NCBI RefSeq assembly: GCF_028372415.1
Contig: NC_092872.1
Span: 280,677,206-280,741,205, forward strand
Length of the DNA: 64,000 nucleotides
Direction: 5' to 3'
From: Notamacropus eugenii
Taxonomy: Eukaryota > Chordata > Mammalia > Diprotodontia > Macropodidae
Under the pieces are notes generated by a model, which was not told where the DNA came from, did no database searches, and saw only the letters and a program-made list of their open reading frames with translations. Positions 43,389 through 52,854 of this stretch are shown here, one piece after another. Position numbers and translations under genes: made by a program. The stretch's first letter is position 1. Each line of letters opens with the position of its first letter.

Positions 43389-43620
43389 ATAGCCCTGAGA
43401 AATTTCTTTGTCCCTCAAGCCTAAGGGAAATCTACCTCTCTGTACCTCCCCTTGCCTCTCCTTGCCCTGGTTCTGCTTTCTGGGACCACACAGAACAAGT
43501 GTAGTCCCTCGTTCCCATGGCAGCATCTCATTAAAAGTGGCTCTCACTTTCCCATCCCACCCCACCCCCCGAAGCCCCAGTTCTCTCCCTGCTCAGAGCG
43601 CCCGGTCTCTGCAGGAGGCC

Positions 43621-44149
43621 CTTTGAAGTTGCTGAGCTAAAACATCCATCATCTCTTTATTCACTCACATCACACTCCCCCACATAGCGTTGCTCCTTTC
43701 TCTGCCTCCTCATCTCATTTCCTCTCCATATTCTTATGCAGTCCAACACTTGCAAGACATCCCACATCCCACCCCACCCCACCCCCGCCCATCTCACTTC
43801 GATTCTTCCTTAGATCACCTAGTCTTCCTCATAATTGACACAATCCCCTCAGCTCTTGCCTCTGCAATGCAGAACAACGCTCCAAACACATGGCCCAAGG
43901 TCTATAAAGGGCCAGCGTCCTGGGAAAGCTGGACAATGGAAACTCTGGTCAGCCTTCCAGGCCTTTTCTTTGGGCCATGCTCAGGATGCTTCTCAGCATC
44001 CAGGCTAGGTCTACACAGAGACCCGTGAGGTGCTGGTTTAGCTGAACTGTCCACTCTTAGTTTAGACATTCTGACCTCCCGAGGACCAAGCCGAGGATCT
44101 CAGGACTGGAAACTCTCAATTTTTCAGGCTGACCTGTCTTAGCTTTGGA
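43621..44149. other. non-coding, nothing recognised
   Basis: C/T-rich with several CCCCACCC runs near 43770-43790. The 112-codon plus-strand frame (43690-44028) has no known domain. Confidence 0.4.
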
Positions 44150-44255
44150 CTTTAGAATATAAGTTCCTCGGGCAGGAGCCAAGGCCACCTCTGGGGCCCT
44201 CACAGAAACCACTCCAACATTCTTAATGTCCCTAAAAACATTTATTGCTCAATGA
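44150..44255 (+). mobile_element. L2 LINE, 3' terminus, diverged
   Basis: 'gaatataagttcctcgggca' and 'aacatttattgctcaatgaa'. Confidence 0.6.
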
Positions 44256-44261
44256 AGATAA

Positions 44262-44665
44262 AGGAGTCATAGATTCAGAGGTAGGAGAGCCTCAGAGGCC
44301 AGCCTCTCTCATTTTGTAGATGAAGAAATTGAATCCCAAAGAAGAAAAGTGACTTTCTCAGAGTCACACAGCTAAAAGTGATGGAGGCAGGATTTGAACC
44401 CAGACTTTCCTGACTCCAAGCCTGGCACCCATCCACTGTGTCATGATGATTCTCAGATGAGATGATGACACTTACAGGCATATAATGGCAGAGCTAGAAG
44501 GTACCATAGTCCAACACCTTTTTTTTTACAGAGGAAGAAACTTCATTTCAGAGAACTTGAGTGACTTCTCTAAGGTCATTCAGCCAGTCAGGGGCAGAGA
44601 CAGAAATCAAACCCAGATCTCCCAAACCCTGGCCCAGCATTAGACCCATATTCACTACTTCACCT
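44262..44665 (-). mobile_element. two MIR/THER-type SINEs
   Basis: 44262-44453: 'ctcattttgtagatgaagaa', 'ggcaggatttgaacccagac'. 44480-44665: 'agagctagaaggtaccatag', 'gaacttgagtgacttctcta'. Confidence 0.9.
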
Positions 44666-44728
44666 TAGCACTCTGGCTGCAAGCTTTTGTGCTGAGTGTG
44701 TTTGCCTTCAGAAATGTAGAGAGAATTA

Positions 44729-45103
44729 GATAGATAGAGAAATGGATGGATGGATGTGTAGGTGGATGAATGGAATGAATAGACAGACAGACAGATGGAT
44801 GAATGGATGGACAGATGGATGGATGGGTGGATGGGTGGATAGAATGAATAATCAGACAGACATTTAGATGATATAGATGAAATGAATAGGCAAACGTGTA
44901 CATAAATACAGATATGTGATGGATTGATGGATGGATGCATGCATGCATGCATACATGCATGAATGAAATAGACAGACAGATAAGCTGTAGATAGATGAAT
45001 AGATGGATGGATAGATAGACTGACACACAGTTATAGACAGACAGAGACAGAATGCTAGAGGATAGGTAGATGTTTGATAGAATAATAGGTAGATACAGAT
45101 ATA
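44729..45103. repeat. compound tetranucleotide array (GATA, GATG, GACA, CATG)
   Basis: About 375 bases of mixed GATA, GATG, GACA and ATGC tetramers. On the minus strand it opens frames of 95-123 codons rich in His/Pro/Ser/Ile, which are artefacts. Confidence 0.95.
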
Positions 45104-45367
45104 AAGCTCAAGTGATAAGGTTGCTAAAACAGGAAGTGAATGTTTGCATTTGAAATGTGATTTCATAAAACGATTTCAAAAGGAAAGGCACCTCAGAGGT
45201 AGTCTGATAACCCAATTCCAGCCTAGAAGGAGTTAAAAAGATGACTGACTTGTTGCACTTAAACTCTATAGCATGCATTTCAAACAGTTGTGGCCCCTTT
45301 GTTGGCAGACAGGCATCTCAGTTCTGCAGATTGCTTGTTCTTTTTTTCACATTTGGCCCAACACAAG

Positions 45368-45512
45368 GAATGATGTATGTGGAGGCAGAGAATCTGGGTT
45401 TGAATCCCAGCTCTGTTACCTGCCACCTGGGTGACCTGGGTAAATTAGCCTCTCTGGCCTCAGTTCCTTCCATAAGATGAAAGGGGTGAACAGGGGTCCT
45501 CTGACTAGTCCT
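45368..45512 (+). mobile_element. MIR-type SINE
   Basis: 'ggtttgaatcccagctctgt', 'cctgggtgacctgggtaaat', 'ctctggcctcagttccttcc'. Confidence 0.88.
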
Positions 45513-46140
45513 CGGACCAGAATCCTCTGATCCTTGGAGCCCTCCCCTCCTCAGGAAGCAAGGGGACTCACCCAAGCTGAGCCCATCTTCTCTGTCTTCA
45601 AAATCAGTCCTCTTCCCTAACACTATCCTGAGTTCTGTAAAACACAGCTCCTGTAGTGCATTTAAAATGTGATTCAACGGATTATTTTTTTTTTGTTCAT
45701 GAGCTTTCAGAAACACATCAGTTCTGTCAAACAAGGCATGCCTTTTCTTTTCTTCAACCCTGGTTTTCACCAGAGAATTCTTCCAAGGTCTGGCTAATGG
45801 CAGAGTTCCTGAGACCCTGAGCTCAACCAACTACTTGCCCTTCATGCTGAAGTCATCTGAGCAGCCCCTGGGAGGTGTCAGGGGTGATGGGCATTTCTGT
45901 AAAGGCATTTTCTGCTCTGCAGAAGCCTTCAGCTTTCCCCCAAAGAAAGCCTTCCCGCCCCCCTTAAGGAAAACCAAAAGCACCTCCCTCAGATCTTTTG
46001 CTGTACCCTGCCCTATGGGCAGGCATTCCACAAGGACCAGCTCAGTCCTGGCTGCCCAGGCTCTTAGCAGACTCACACAGCAGCATCCTCTCCTCACTTT
46101 TCTCCCCTTCCCTCCCTTCTATGTGCTGACATTACCAGAG
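45513..46140. other. non-coding, downstream of CH25H
   Basis: No repeat recognised. It carries opposing frames (45831-46097 minus, 45835-46146 plus) without known domains. The 170-codon minus-strand frame at 45318-45830 takes its C-terminal part from the MIR. Confidence 0.42.
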
Positions 46141-46285
46141 TACTGAATGTCTCGGCTGCAAGGGGTCCCGAAGATCTTCTAACCCAATGCTCCTTTCTTT
46201 CACAGAGAAAGAAACTGAGGCACAGAGAGGAGAAGATATTTGCCTACATCCACACAGGATATAAGTAACAGAGTAACTCTGGGGA
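46141..46285 (-). mobile_element. MIR/THER-type SINE
   Basis: 'atcttctaacccaatgctcc' and 'gaaagaaactgaggcacaga'. It probably marks the outer limit of the CH25H 3' UTR. Confidence 0.85.
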
Positions 46286-46299
46286 AAAAAATCAATGCC

Positions 46300-46934
46300 C
46301 CCTACTCAAGATGCTAAACATACAACACAGGGCTTGTTTTGTTTGTTTTGGTTTTGTTTTTTGAAAAAATCAGAAGCACAAATATCACATTGGGTAGTGC
46401 AGTATAAATACAGATTACAGTACAAAGGAAAGAAAAATAGAAAAATCCTCTTGGCTTTTTCACTGTCCAGCAGGAATCAGCTCCATAGGTTATAAATAGA
46501 CGAATCAGATAGACGATGTACAAAATCCATCTTGGGGGGCTGCTAGCCTGGCTCAGGAACACATTTCAGCACAGGGAAAACGCTTTCTCATAGGCAAATT
46601 CATTCGTCAAGGGAGTCTCAGGGTGTCAGCCTTCGTGGAACAATCCCCAAGAAGAGATAGCAGCCCAGGATGAATGCCCATCCTCAGAGGACTGACATTC
46701 AAGGTCAAGTCTATACCATTATCTCAGCTTAGTTAGACATTGATATTTACATATAGATTCCTGTGTATTTTATATATGCATATTATATATAACTTTGCAT
46801 TCTTCTTGTACAAAATAAATATGCTCAGACTGTAAAAATACATGGAATTCCATCTCTCATAGCTTCTAATTAGACAATAATCTCTCACTTAAAATAAATG
46901 CCTCTTTTTTTCACCTTGCACCCCCAAGGAGGGC
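46300..46934 (-). other. CH25H: CH25H 3' UTR (extent inferred)
   Basis: This is about 630 bases between the stop codon and a MIR. It is AT-rich close to the stop and free of recognised repeats, as expected of a transcribed 3' UTR. No canonical AATAAA or ATTAAA is present on the minus strand. The nearest variants are TATAAA at 46774-46769 and the overlapping AATACA at 46769-46764. A GT-rich stretch at about 46319-46333 on the minus strand could be a downstream element if cleavage falls near 46340. The true end is therefore uncertain. Confidence 0.5.
46405..46899 (-). promoter_or_regulatory. AU-rich elements in the CH25H 3' UTR
   Basis: Four AUUUA pentamers occur in the sense of the mRNA, at 46895-46899, 46816-46820, 46493-46497 and 46405-46409. 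The second is within AUAUUUAUUUU, close to the UUAUUUAUU nonamer. AU-rich elements are known to speed decay of short-lived inflammatory mRNAs. That they act here is inference. Confidence 0.55.
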
Positions 46935-47798
46935 TCAGTTCCAAGGGGCCGGAGATGGGGGATTTCCTGCTGGGTAGCCCAAGCTCAGAGTCCCCAGTAG
47001 CTTATCCCAGTGGGTGAAGTATGGGGCATAGTTACAATTGATCTTCCTATGGTGCATGTCATGATGGGACACTCCGCCATACCAGCCATAAGGCACTAGC
47101 CGGTGCGTGGACCAGGGAAAGTCATAGCCACAGTGGTCTTCCACAGACAGCCAGATGTTGACCACATTGAAGGTCATGGTGGTCAGCGGGTGGCAGCCGA
47201 GTAGTGTGGGGTTCAGACAGTTGAAGAAGCCCAGCGAGGAGAGCTCCCAGACGCTCAGGTACTGCGTAGCCAAGGCGAAGGGGGATGTATTCTTGTGGTG
47301 GACCTTGTGAAAGGTCTGATACAGCCAGGGGACCTTGTGGTGCAGCACATGCCACACAAAGAACTCGGCATCGAAGAGCAGAAGACACACGGTCACGTGG
47401 TAGAGGAGCTCCCAGAGTCCCGGGGCCAGCGCAGGCCAGGTCTGGGGGCCCCAGTGCCAGCGGAGGACAGTCGCAGGGAAGATAAAGACTACATGCTGAT
47501 AGATGGTGTGCAGCAGGCACAGCAGAATCTGCCCTGCAGATGGGTAGAAGTTCGGATGGATCTTGTACTTTCTCAGGGCTGGGACCCTGTAGCCCACAAA
47601 GTCCAGGACCATGAAAGGGAGGCAGAAGGCCAAGTAGGTGGTACCAGAGAAGAGGACTGGGAAGAAGGGGGACTGAAGCAGCCCCTCTCTGGCCTTGATC
47701 ATGTCCCAGAGAGGCTGCAGAAGGCGCACAGCAGATGTGTCCAGGGACCGGAACTCTGGCAGTTCCGAGCTGCTATTGGTTATGCTGAGACTGGCCAT
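46935..47798 (-). CDS. CH25H: cholesterol 25-hydroxylase, intact single-exon gene
   Basis: A 287-residue di-iron membrane enzyme of the fatty-acid hydroxylase (SUR2/ERG3-like) superfamily. Family members of this name convert cholesterol to 25-hydroxycholesterol in the ER. The product restrains SREBP processing, is antiviral, and is the precursor of the B-cell chemoattractant 7-alpha,25-dihydroxycholesterol. Visible features: a sequon NSS at residue 8; 'LLQPLWD' and 'LLQSPFFPV' as in human; hydrophobic segments at about 47-69, 90-112 and 131-149; histidine boxes HVLHH (150-154), HKVHH (164-168) and HHDMHH (245-250); plus the conserved '[10 protein letters not shown]' and 'APYFTHWDK'. No intron interrupts it, as in other mammals. 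The start at 47798 was chosen because the protein then aligns with human CH25H (272 residues) and the ATG lies just downstream of a TATA-like box. The open frame continues 117 codons further upstream without a stop. The N-terminus is about 15 residues longer than human, and the tail after 'LLGT' ([16 protein letters not shown]) is unlike human. I see no broken catalytic residue. Confidence 0.97.
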   Translation of the reverse strand: MASLSITNSSSELPEFRSLDTSAVRLLQPLWDMIKAREGLLQSPFFPVLFSGTTYLAFCLPFMVLDFVGYRVPALRKYKIHPNFYPSAGQILLCLLHTIYQHVVFIFPATVLRWHWGPQTWPALAPGLWELLYHVTVCLLLFDAEFFVWHVLHHKVPWLYQTFHKVHHKNTSPFALATQYLSVWELSSLGFFNCLNPTLLGCHPLTTMTFNVVNIWLSVEDHCGYDFPWSTHRLVPYGWYGGVSHHDMHHRKINCNYAPYFTHWDKLLGTLSLGYPAGNPPSPAPWN

Positions 47799-47868
47799 CG
47801 GTGGGGAAGGAAACAGCTGGTCCAAGCTGAACCGAGCTGAGCTGAACTGAGCAGCTGAGCCTGTCTGG
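47799..47868 (-). other. CH25H: CH25H 5' UTR (inferred)
   Basis: About 70 bases between the ATG and a start site expected 25-30 bases below the TATA-like box. It carries short AGCTCAGCTC-type repeats. The ATG context is ACCGATGG: G at +4, C at -3, so moderate. Confidence 0.45.
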
Positions 47869-47891
47869 GCTGTCTGTGAGCTAGCTCTCTT

Positions 47892-47901
47892 CTTTAATAA
47901 G
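47892..47901 (-). promoter_or_regulatory. TATA-like box of CH25H
   Basis: The minus strand reads CTTATTAAAG, about 95 bases upstream of the ATG. Position and AT-richness in a GC-richer context fit a TATA-type core promoter. Confidence 0.5.
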
Positions 47902-47923
47902 AGCTCCTGGTCCCTCCCATCCA

Positions 47924-47931
47924 TGATGTCA
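47924..47931 (-). promoter_or_regulatory. ATF/CRE-like site upstream of CH25H
   Basis: TGACATCA differs from the palindromic CRE TGACGTCA at one base. It lies about 25 bases above the TATA-like box. ATF3 is reported to repress CH25H in mouse macrophages, so an ATF site here is plausible. Binding is not shown. Confidence 0.45.
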
Positions 47932-47934
47932 CTT

Positions 47935-47948
47935 GTTCTCACTTTTCC
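47935..47948 (-). promoter_or_regulatory. weak ISRE/IRF-like motif upstream of CH25H
   Basis: The minus strand reads GGAAAAGTGAGAAC, which resembles but does not match the GAAANNGAAAC ISRE. CH25H is interferon-inducible in mammals. This is only a candidate. Confidence 0.3.
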
Positions 47949-47959
47949 TACCTCACTGC

Positions 47960-48730
47960 TGGAGGGTGGGAATGAGGGGGAGGCAAGGAGGAGGGAGGAG
48001 TGGGAGGACTTTTTTTTCCTAATTTTTACAAAAGCAACAGGCCTTCTGCTTGGCACATCCTCTCTGAACTCCAAGGGCCCCCTCAGGGGTTGGAAAGATG
48101 CCTGAACAAGGCATAAACAGGAACTGCTAAGCAAAGAGAAAGAAGACAAATCATATACATATGCTTACAGCCGAGATGAGATGAGAGGTGGTGATTATGA
48201 GAGAGTGAGCCTTGGAACAAGCTGGCCAACCCCTGGGATGGCATCCTCCCCAAAGAGCCTGGACTCCAGCTGGCCACGGAAGCTCACTGTCTAGCCCCAG
48301 GACTGCTGTGTGGACCCACGCTTGCCCATCATGCTTTCCAGTCACCTCCTCCTCCCTGGAGCTGGGAACACTCTGGACAGCTTGGAGAGGCAGGCAGACT
48401 GGCTACTCCAATGCTCCAATGGCCATGCTGGCCCTGCCTCCCTTGGTGCCCCTCTCCAATCCAACCTTCCCTGGAAGCAGCTCCTCTCCAATCCAGCCTT
48501 TACTCAGAGCAGCCCCTCAGCTTCACTACCAAATGAATATTCCTAAATTTTGGTCAAGGAGATGAACCTCTTCTGCAAAAGAAAAGGGGATTTTTTGACC
48601 CCTGCCTGCAAAGGAATGATGGTCAATTTGTTTGGCAAACACATGTTCTGTTTGTTTTGGGGTTTTCTTGTTGTAGTGGGCTTTTATTCTTTTTTTCTGC
48701 TTAGATTCTTTCCCAGTCCAGTACAGAGGA
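47960..48730. other. CH25H upstream flank, repeat-poor
   Basis: 770 bases with no recognised repeat, in contrast to the rest of the window. It includes an A/T run near 48007-48030 and a 'ctccaatcca' motif repeated at about 48452-48500. It is a candidate enhancer region by position only. Confidence 0.4.
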
Positions 48731-48734
48731 AAGA

Positions 48735-49110
48735 AACTGGAGGAGGAGTCAGGAGGTTTGGGTCTCACCTGTTCCACGGTCCAGATGGGTGACTAGGGAT
48801 GAGCCAAGACAACAAATATTGATTAAGCTTCCAATATGTACCAGGCAAAGGCAAAAAAAAAAAAACGAAAACCAACTCTGCCTTAAAGATGCTTATTTGA
48901 GTAAGGGGAGGGGAGGAGAAATAGAACAACAAGTAAACAGACTGATATTTATATGATGATCTGAAGAAGAGGAGGTCACTGACCACCAAGATTTCTGGTA
49001 GGAGATACCATTTTCCTTGAAGGAAGCTAGGGATTTCATCTCTCTGGACCTCTGTTTCCCCCTATGGAACATGGGCATCAAAATCCAAACCTCAAGAGAT
49101 GGTATAGTGG
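48735..49110 (+). mobile_element. MIR-type SINE split by L2
   Basis: Head 48735-48806 (gaggagtcaggaggtttggg) and second half 49020-49110 (tctctggacctctgtttccc). Confidence 0.65.
48808..48960 (-). mobile_element. L2 LINE, 3' end
   Basis: 'aacaaatattgattaagctt', 'atgtaccaggcaaaggcaaa', 'ctctgccttaaagatgctta'. Confidence 0.72.
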
Positions 49111-49120
49111 GTAGAGAATA

Positions 49121-49361
49121 GGGCAGCCTAGTGGTGCAGTGGATAGAGTGCTGAACTGCAGTCAGGAAGACTCATCTCCCAAGTCAGACATTTACTAGCT
49201 GTGCAACCCTGAATAAGTCATTTTACCCTACTTGCCTCAGTTTCTTCAATTGTAAAATGATCTCAAGAAGGAAATGGCAAATCATTCTAACATCTTTGCC
49301 AAGAAAACCTCAAACAGGGGTCACAGAGTCAGACACAACTGGAAAAAAGACCAAACAACAA
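49121..49361 (+). mobile_element. MAR1/WALLSI-like SINE, full length
   Basis: 'gtggtgcagtggatagagtg' to 'catctttgccaagaaaacct' and 'ggggtcacagagtcagacac', then an A-rich end. Confidence 0.94.
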
Positions 49362-49777
49362 AAGGGGTTAAAGAGCTAGCCTCAGAACAAGTCTTGTCTC
49401 TAACACAAACTGGTTGCATAACCCTAGGCAAGTGCATTCAGCTCTCAGGATCCCCTGGGAAAATAGCTGTGAAGTAGGTGCCACCAAATATTTCATCAAT
49501 TCCAGACCCTAGCCAAATATGAATTGTTTATATTAACCAGAATTTAGCTCATCTTGGAAGGACTGACAATCAATCAGCTCTCCCAACTTCCTGACCTTCT
49601 CCTGCACACACCCTCCCACTCCAACTCTACCCATCTAGTGCTGGCTAGACTTTCGATTATGAGAAGACTTTGGGCAAGGTTGTGACCACAATGGGACATT
49701 GGGAGACAGCCCATCCCTCTCTGCAAGTCACTTTTTCTTTCCCTCCCCAATTACTTCCATTTATAGGCACTATTTCG
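49362..49777. other. non-coding; SINE remnant at its start
   Basis: 49365-49470 looks like a MIR body into which the preceding SINE inserted. The rest is unrecognised. Confidence 0.4.
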
Positions 49778-49960
49778 TAGAATCATGATCACAGATATGT
49801 TGGATGAGAAAGCACCTCAGAGAACATTGAGTCCAACCTGACCCCCACACCCAGAGAGGAGAGGTGACTTTCTCAAGGTCACACAGCTAATAACAGGCAA
49901 AACCAGGACTCAAACCAAGTCCTCAGTCTCCAGGTCCACAGTTTCTTTCTCCACACTCTA
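49778..49960 (-). mobile_element. MIR/THER-type SINE
   Basis: 'gaacattgagtccaacctga', 'cccagagaggagaggtgact', 'tcaaggtcacacagctaata'. Confidence 0.9.
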
Positions 49961-49984
49961 CTGCCCTTCTTAAGGGCAGGCAAA

Positions 49985-50690
49985 ATTGGTAAAAATGTTG
50001 ATAGAAAAGAGATGAATAATATGAACCATATGCCAATATACTGTTGGTAGAGCTGGGATTGATGGAAATTGGTGGGCGTGGTCCAGCAACCATCCTGAAA
50101 GCCAGTTTGGAAATGTGTGAGAAAAAGGGACTTAATCGTTCATTCTCTTTGACCCACATTATTCCACTGGAAAGCATGAATTCCAGAGGAATCTAAGACA
50201 GCAACAAAAGTCCAGCATATATCAAAATATCCAAAGAACATGAAACAAAGTGGGTGTCGTTGATTGGAGAGAAACTGACTAAATTGGGAAATAGGATGGC
50301 AATGCGACGTTATTATTATAGGAAATGATGACTGAGGAATTCAGAGGAACATGAGATTTGAATGAACTGATAGAGGACAAAGTAAGCTGGATCAGAAAGC
50401 CAACATACACAATAATTACAAGAATATAAATGATGAGACCCATTGTGGCTCTGGAGGATAGGTAATAAAAAGAAATATCCCTCCGCTCGGTAGGGAAGTG
50501 AAAGGGGTAGAAGGGCGACGACATCACCACACAGCCACTGCATCGAGTGTTTCCATTTAGCTGCTTTTCTCTGTTGCAAGGGAGGGTTCAATTTTGAGAG
50601 GAGAAGAGGAGGGATATTTCCGGAAACAACCGTGATGTGGAAACATCGTTTTAAAAACAAAAAAACAAAGCTAATCAATTCACTTCATTT
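49985..50690 (+). mobile_element. L1-type LINE 3' UTR (marsupial), diverged
   Basis: 'ccagcaaccatcctgaaagc', 'ttgatccag'-like 'tttgacccacattattccac', 'taaattgggaaataggatgg', 'tttgaatgaactgatagagg' run in the order of marsupial L1 3' ends. The part after 50470 is less certain. Confidence 0.62.
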
Positions 50691-51104
50691 GGAATTGGGA
50701 ATCAGGTTTGGTGCTACTAGAAAGATTATCAAACTAAGTAAGTCCTTGTTCTTTTAATAGCAGTCAGTAAGAGAATCCTTTCCCTGTGTCTAAAACATCC
50801 CAGAAACAAAGTGGTTCCATAGACATAATTTGAATCCTTGTGAATGTTAACCTGAGACAGGGTCCCAGGCTAGGTTGGGTTCATAGCAATTATGTAAGCA
50901 ATAAGGAAAGTGAAAGCCAGCGTCTGACTGGAGAGCTGCTTCTCAGGGGTGGCCTATTTTTTCCCAGCTTGGAAGTGGGACAAGTTTTCTTCCAAGATTC
51001 AAGGCTACCACCCAGCGGTGCCTCCAAGAATGACAATCCTGTTGGGTCGACTTTGATTTGTATTGCCCAAATAATCCAAAACCACAAGGGAATCTTGGGA
51101 AGTC
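50691..51104. other. non-coding, nothing recognised
   Basis: An 89-codon plus-strand frame (50840-51109) shows no conserved domain. Confidence 0.42.
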
Positions 51105-52165
51105 AGTAGGTCAATAAACATTTATTAAGAGTCCACTATGTGCCAGTACCAGGCACTGTATTAACCCTGGGGCTACAAAAAGAGTCAAAAGACACTACCT
51201 ACTCTCAATCTAATAGAACAGACAACAAGAAAGCAAATATGGACAAACAAGTTATATACAGATAAATAGGAAATCATTAAGGGAGAGAAGGCACTAGAAT
51301 TAAGATGGGTGAGGAAAAGCTTCCTGTGGAAGGTGGGATTTTAGCTGGGAATCAAAGGAAGCTGGAAAGCCTAGAGATAAAGAGGAAGAACATTCCAGGC
51401 ATGGGGTACAGCCAGAGGAAATCCCTAGAACCAAGGAATAAGTTGTCTTGTTCATAGAAAAGCCAGGAGGTCAGAGTTACTAGATCAAAGAATATGTGGA
51501 GGGGAGTAAAGTATAAGCAGACTGGAAAAGGAGGCAAGTTAGGAAGGCTTCGAATGACAAGTAGAGGATTTTGTATTTGATCTTGGAGGTTATAGAGAGC
51601 CACTGGAGTTTGTTGAGGAGGGAGGTGTGATGACACAGTCAGATCTGCCCTTTAGGACAATCACTTTAGTGGCAGAATGAAGAATGGACTGGAGTGGGGA
51701 AAGACTTGAGGCAGGTAGCCACTCCCAGCAGCTATTACAATCATCCACATATGAAGTGTTGTGTGGCTGTACTAGAGCAGGAACAGCATCAGAGAAGAGA
51801 AGGGGGCACATTCAAGGAATGAAATTTCAAAGGTGAAATTGACAGGTTTTGTACCATATTTGATTTGGAGGGTGAGTCATAGTGAGGAATTCAGAATGAT
51901 TGTGGAGCTTGAGGGATTGGGTGGATGGTGGTGCCCTCTACAGTAACAGGAAAGGTAGGAAATGGTGAAGGGAGGGGCAATTTAGAGAGAACTATATTAA
52001 GTTCTCTTTCGGACATTTTGAGTTTAGGGGTGGACATTCAGTTGGAGATGTCTGAAAAGCATTTGGAGATGTAAGACTGGAGGTCAGCAGAGAAATTGGG
52101 GCAGGAGAGGTAGATTCATCAGCATCAAAATGGTAAGCAATCAATGTGAGCCAATGAGAATTAAG
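51105..52165 (-). mobile_element. L2 LINE, ~1.06 kb, longest L2 in the window
   Basis: It runs from the reversed terminus (caataaacatttattaagag) through 'ggtgggattttagctgggaa', 'atagagagccactggagttt' and 'ggtggtgccctctacagtaa' to 'gacattcagttggagatgtc', deep in ORF2. Many stops in all frames show it is dead. Confidence 0.95.
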
Positions 52166-52532
52166 GTTAGAAATGGAATTAGGGTCAGCCTATTGCCATA
52201 AGTTGGAGGGGAAAGTGGGTGTATGGTGCTCTACTGGGCACTGAAAACATCTACATGTCATGTGGCTTTATTTAGTCTGGCATGAAATGTTGCTGATTCA
52301 TATCTTAGGAGCACTATATTGGTCAACCAGCCAATGCAGCACAAAGAGGAGAGCAATCTTGCTTGCAATTTTAATAATTTTTAAACTATTCACTTTTCTA
52401 TTCCCCTAATTCCTGCACATATTATTGATGGGCTCACTCCCTCCTTCCCTCTTCCATTATGAGACTCTAAGTTTCCTAAAAGCAGGAGTTAACATAATTA
52501 TGACTCATATTTTTACACCATTTTCCTTACTA
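52166..52532. other. non-coding, nothing recognised
   Basis: No repeat or exon identified. Confidence 0.42.
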
Positions 52533-52848
52533 TCTCAGTATGGTGCAATGGAAGAAGCCCTGAAGTTGGAAAGTCAGAGGACCTGGGTTTATTCATTTTC
52601 ATTCAAAACATATTCATTAAAGACCTAACAAGTGCTGAGTTCTGTGCTCTACCCTATGGAGAGTCATAAAAGGAATTAGTCATGGGCTCTATGCCAGGCA
52701 CAGGTAGGGAAATACAAAGGGAATTAAGTGTCATGTAATGGAAAGAGTAGTGAGTGATTTCAGGAGGCCTGAGTGTGAATCCCAATAAACACACCACTAC
52801 TGGGTGACCTTGGACAAGTCCTTTCACATCTCTAGGCATGGTTCATGG
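52533..52848 (+). mobile_element. MIR-type SINEs around an L2 end
   Basis: 52533-52590: 'agtcagaggacctgggttta'. 52591-52705: reversed L2 terminus (aacatattcattaaagacct). 52720-52848: second SINE head (acaagtcctttcacatctct). Confidence 0.7.
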
Positions 52849-52854
52849 ACTCTA

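Larger units (their letters stand above)
42798..43620 (-). mobile_element. CR1/L3-type LINE, interrupted twice
   Basis: L3 pieces lie at 42798-42884 (tctggtccaatgcaattctg), 42995-43132 (aagacctccaaagctgggag) and 43389-43620 (ccctggttctgctttctggg). An L2 terminus and a THER1 separate them. Confidence 0.82.

Noticed and set aside
44729-45103. Regular repeats as a CRISPR-like array
   Set aside because: Units are 4 bases with no unique spacers, and the genome is a vertebrate's.
44655-45166. Minus-strand frames of 95-123 codons rich in His, Ser, Pro and Ile
   Set aside because: They are translations of the tetranucleotide array.
45318-45830. 170-codon minus-strand frame downstream of CH25H
   Set aside because: The C-terminal third is translated from a reversed MIR, no domain is visible, and there is no sign of promoter or conservation.
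47122-47520. 132-codon minus-strand frame overlapping CH25H in another phase
   Set aside because: It lies wholly within the CH25H coding region and is explained by it.
47295-47840. 181-codon plus-strand frame opposite CH25H
   Set aside because: It is a shadow of the strongly conserved minus-strand CH25H frame. Its peptide has no known domain.
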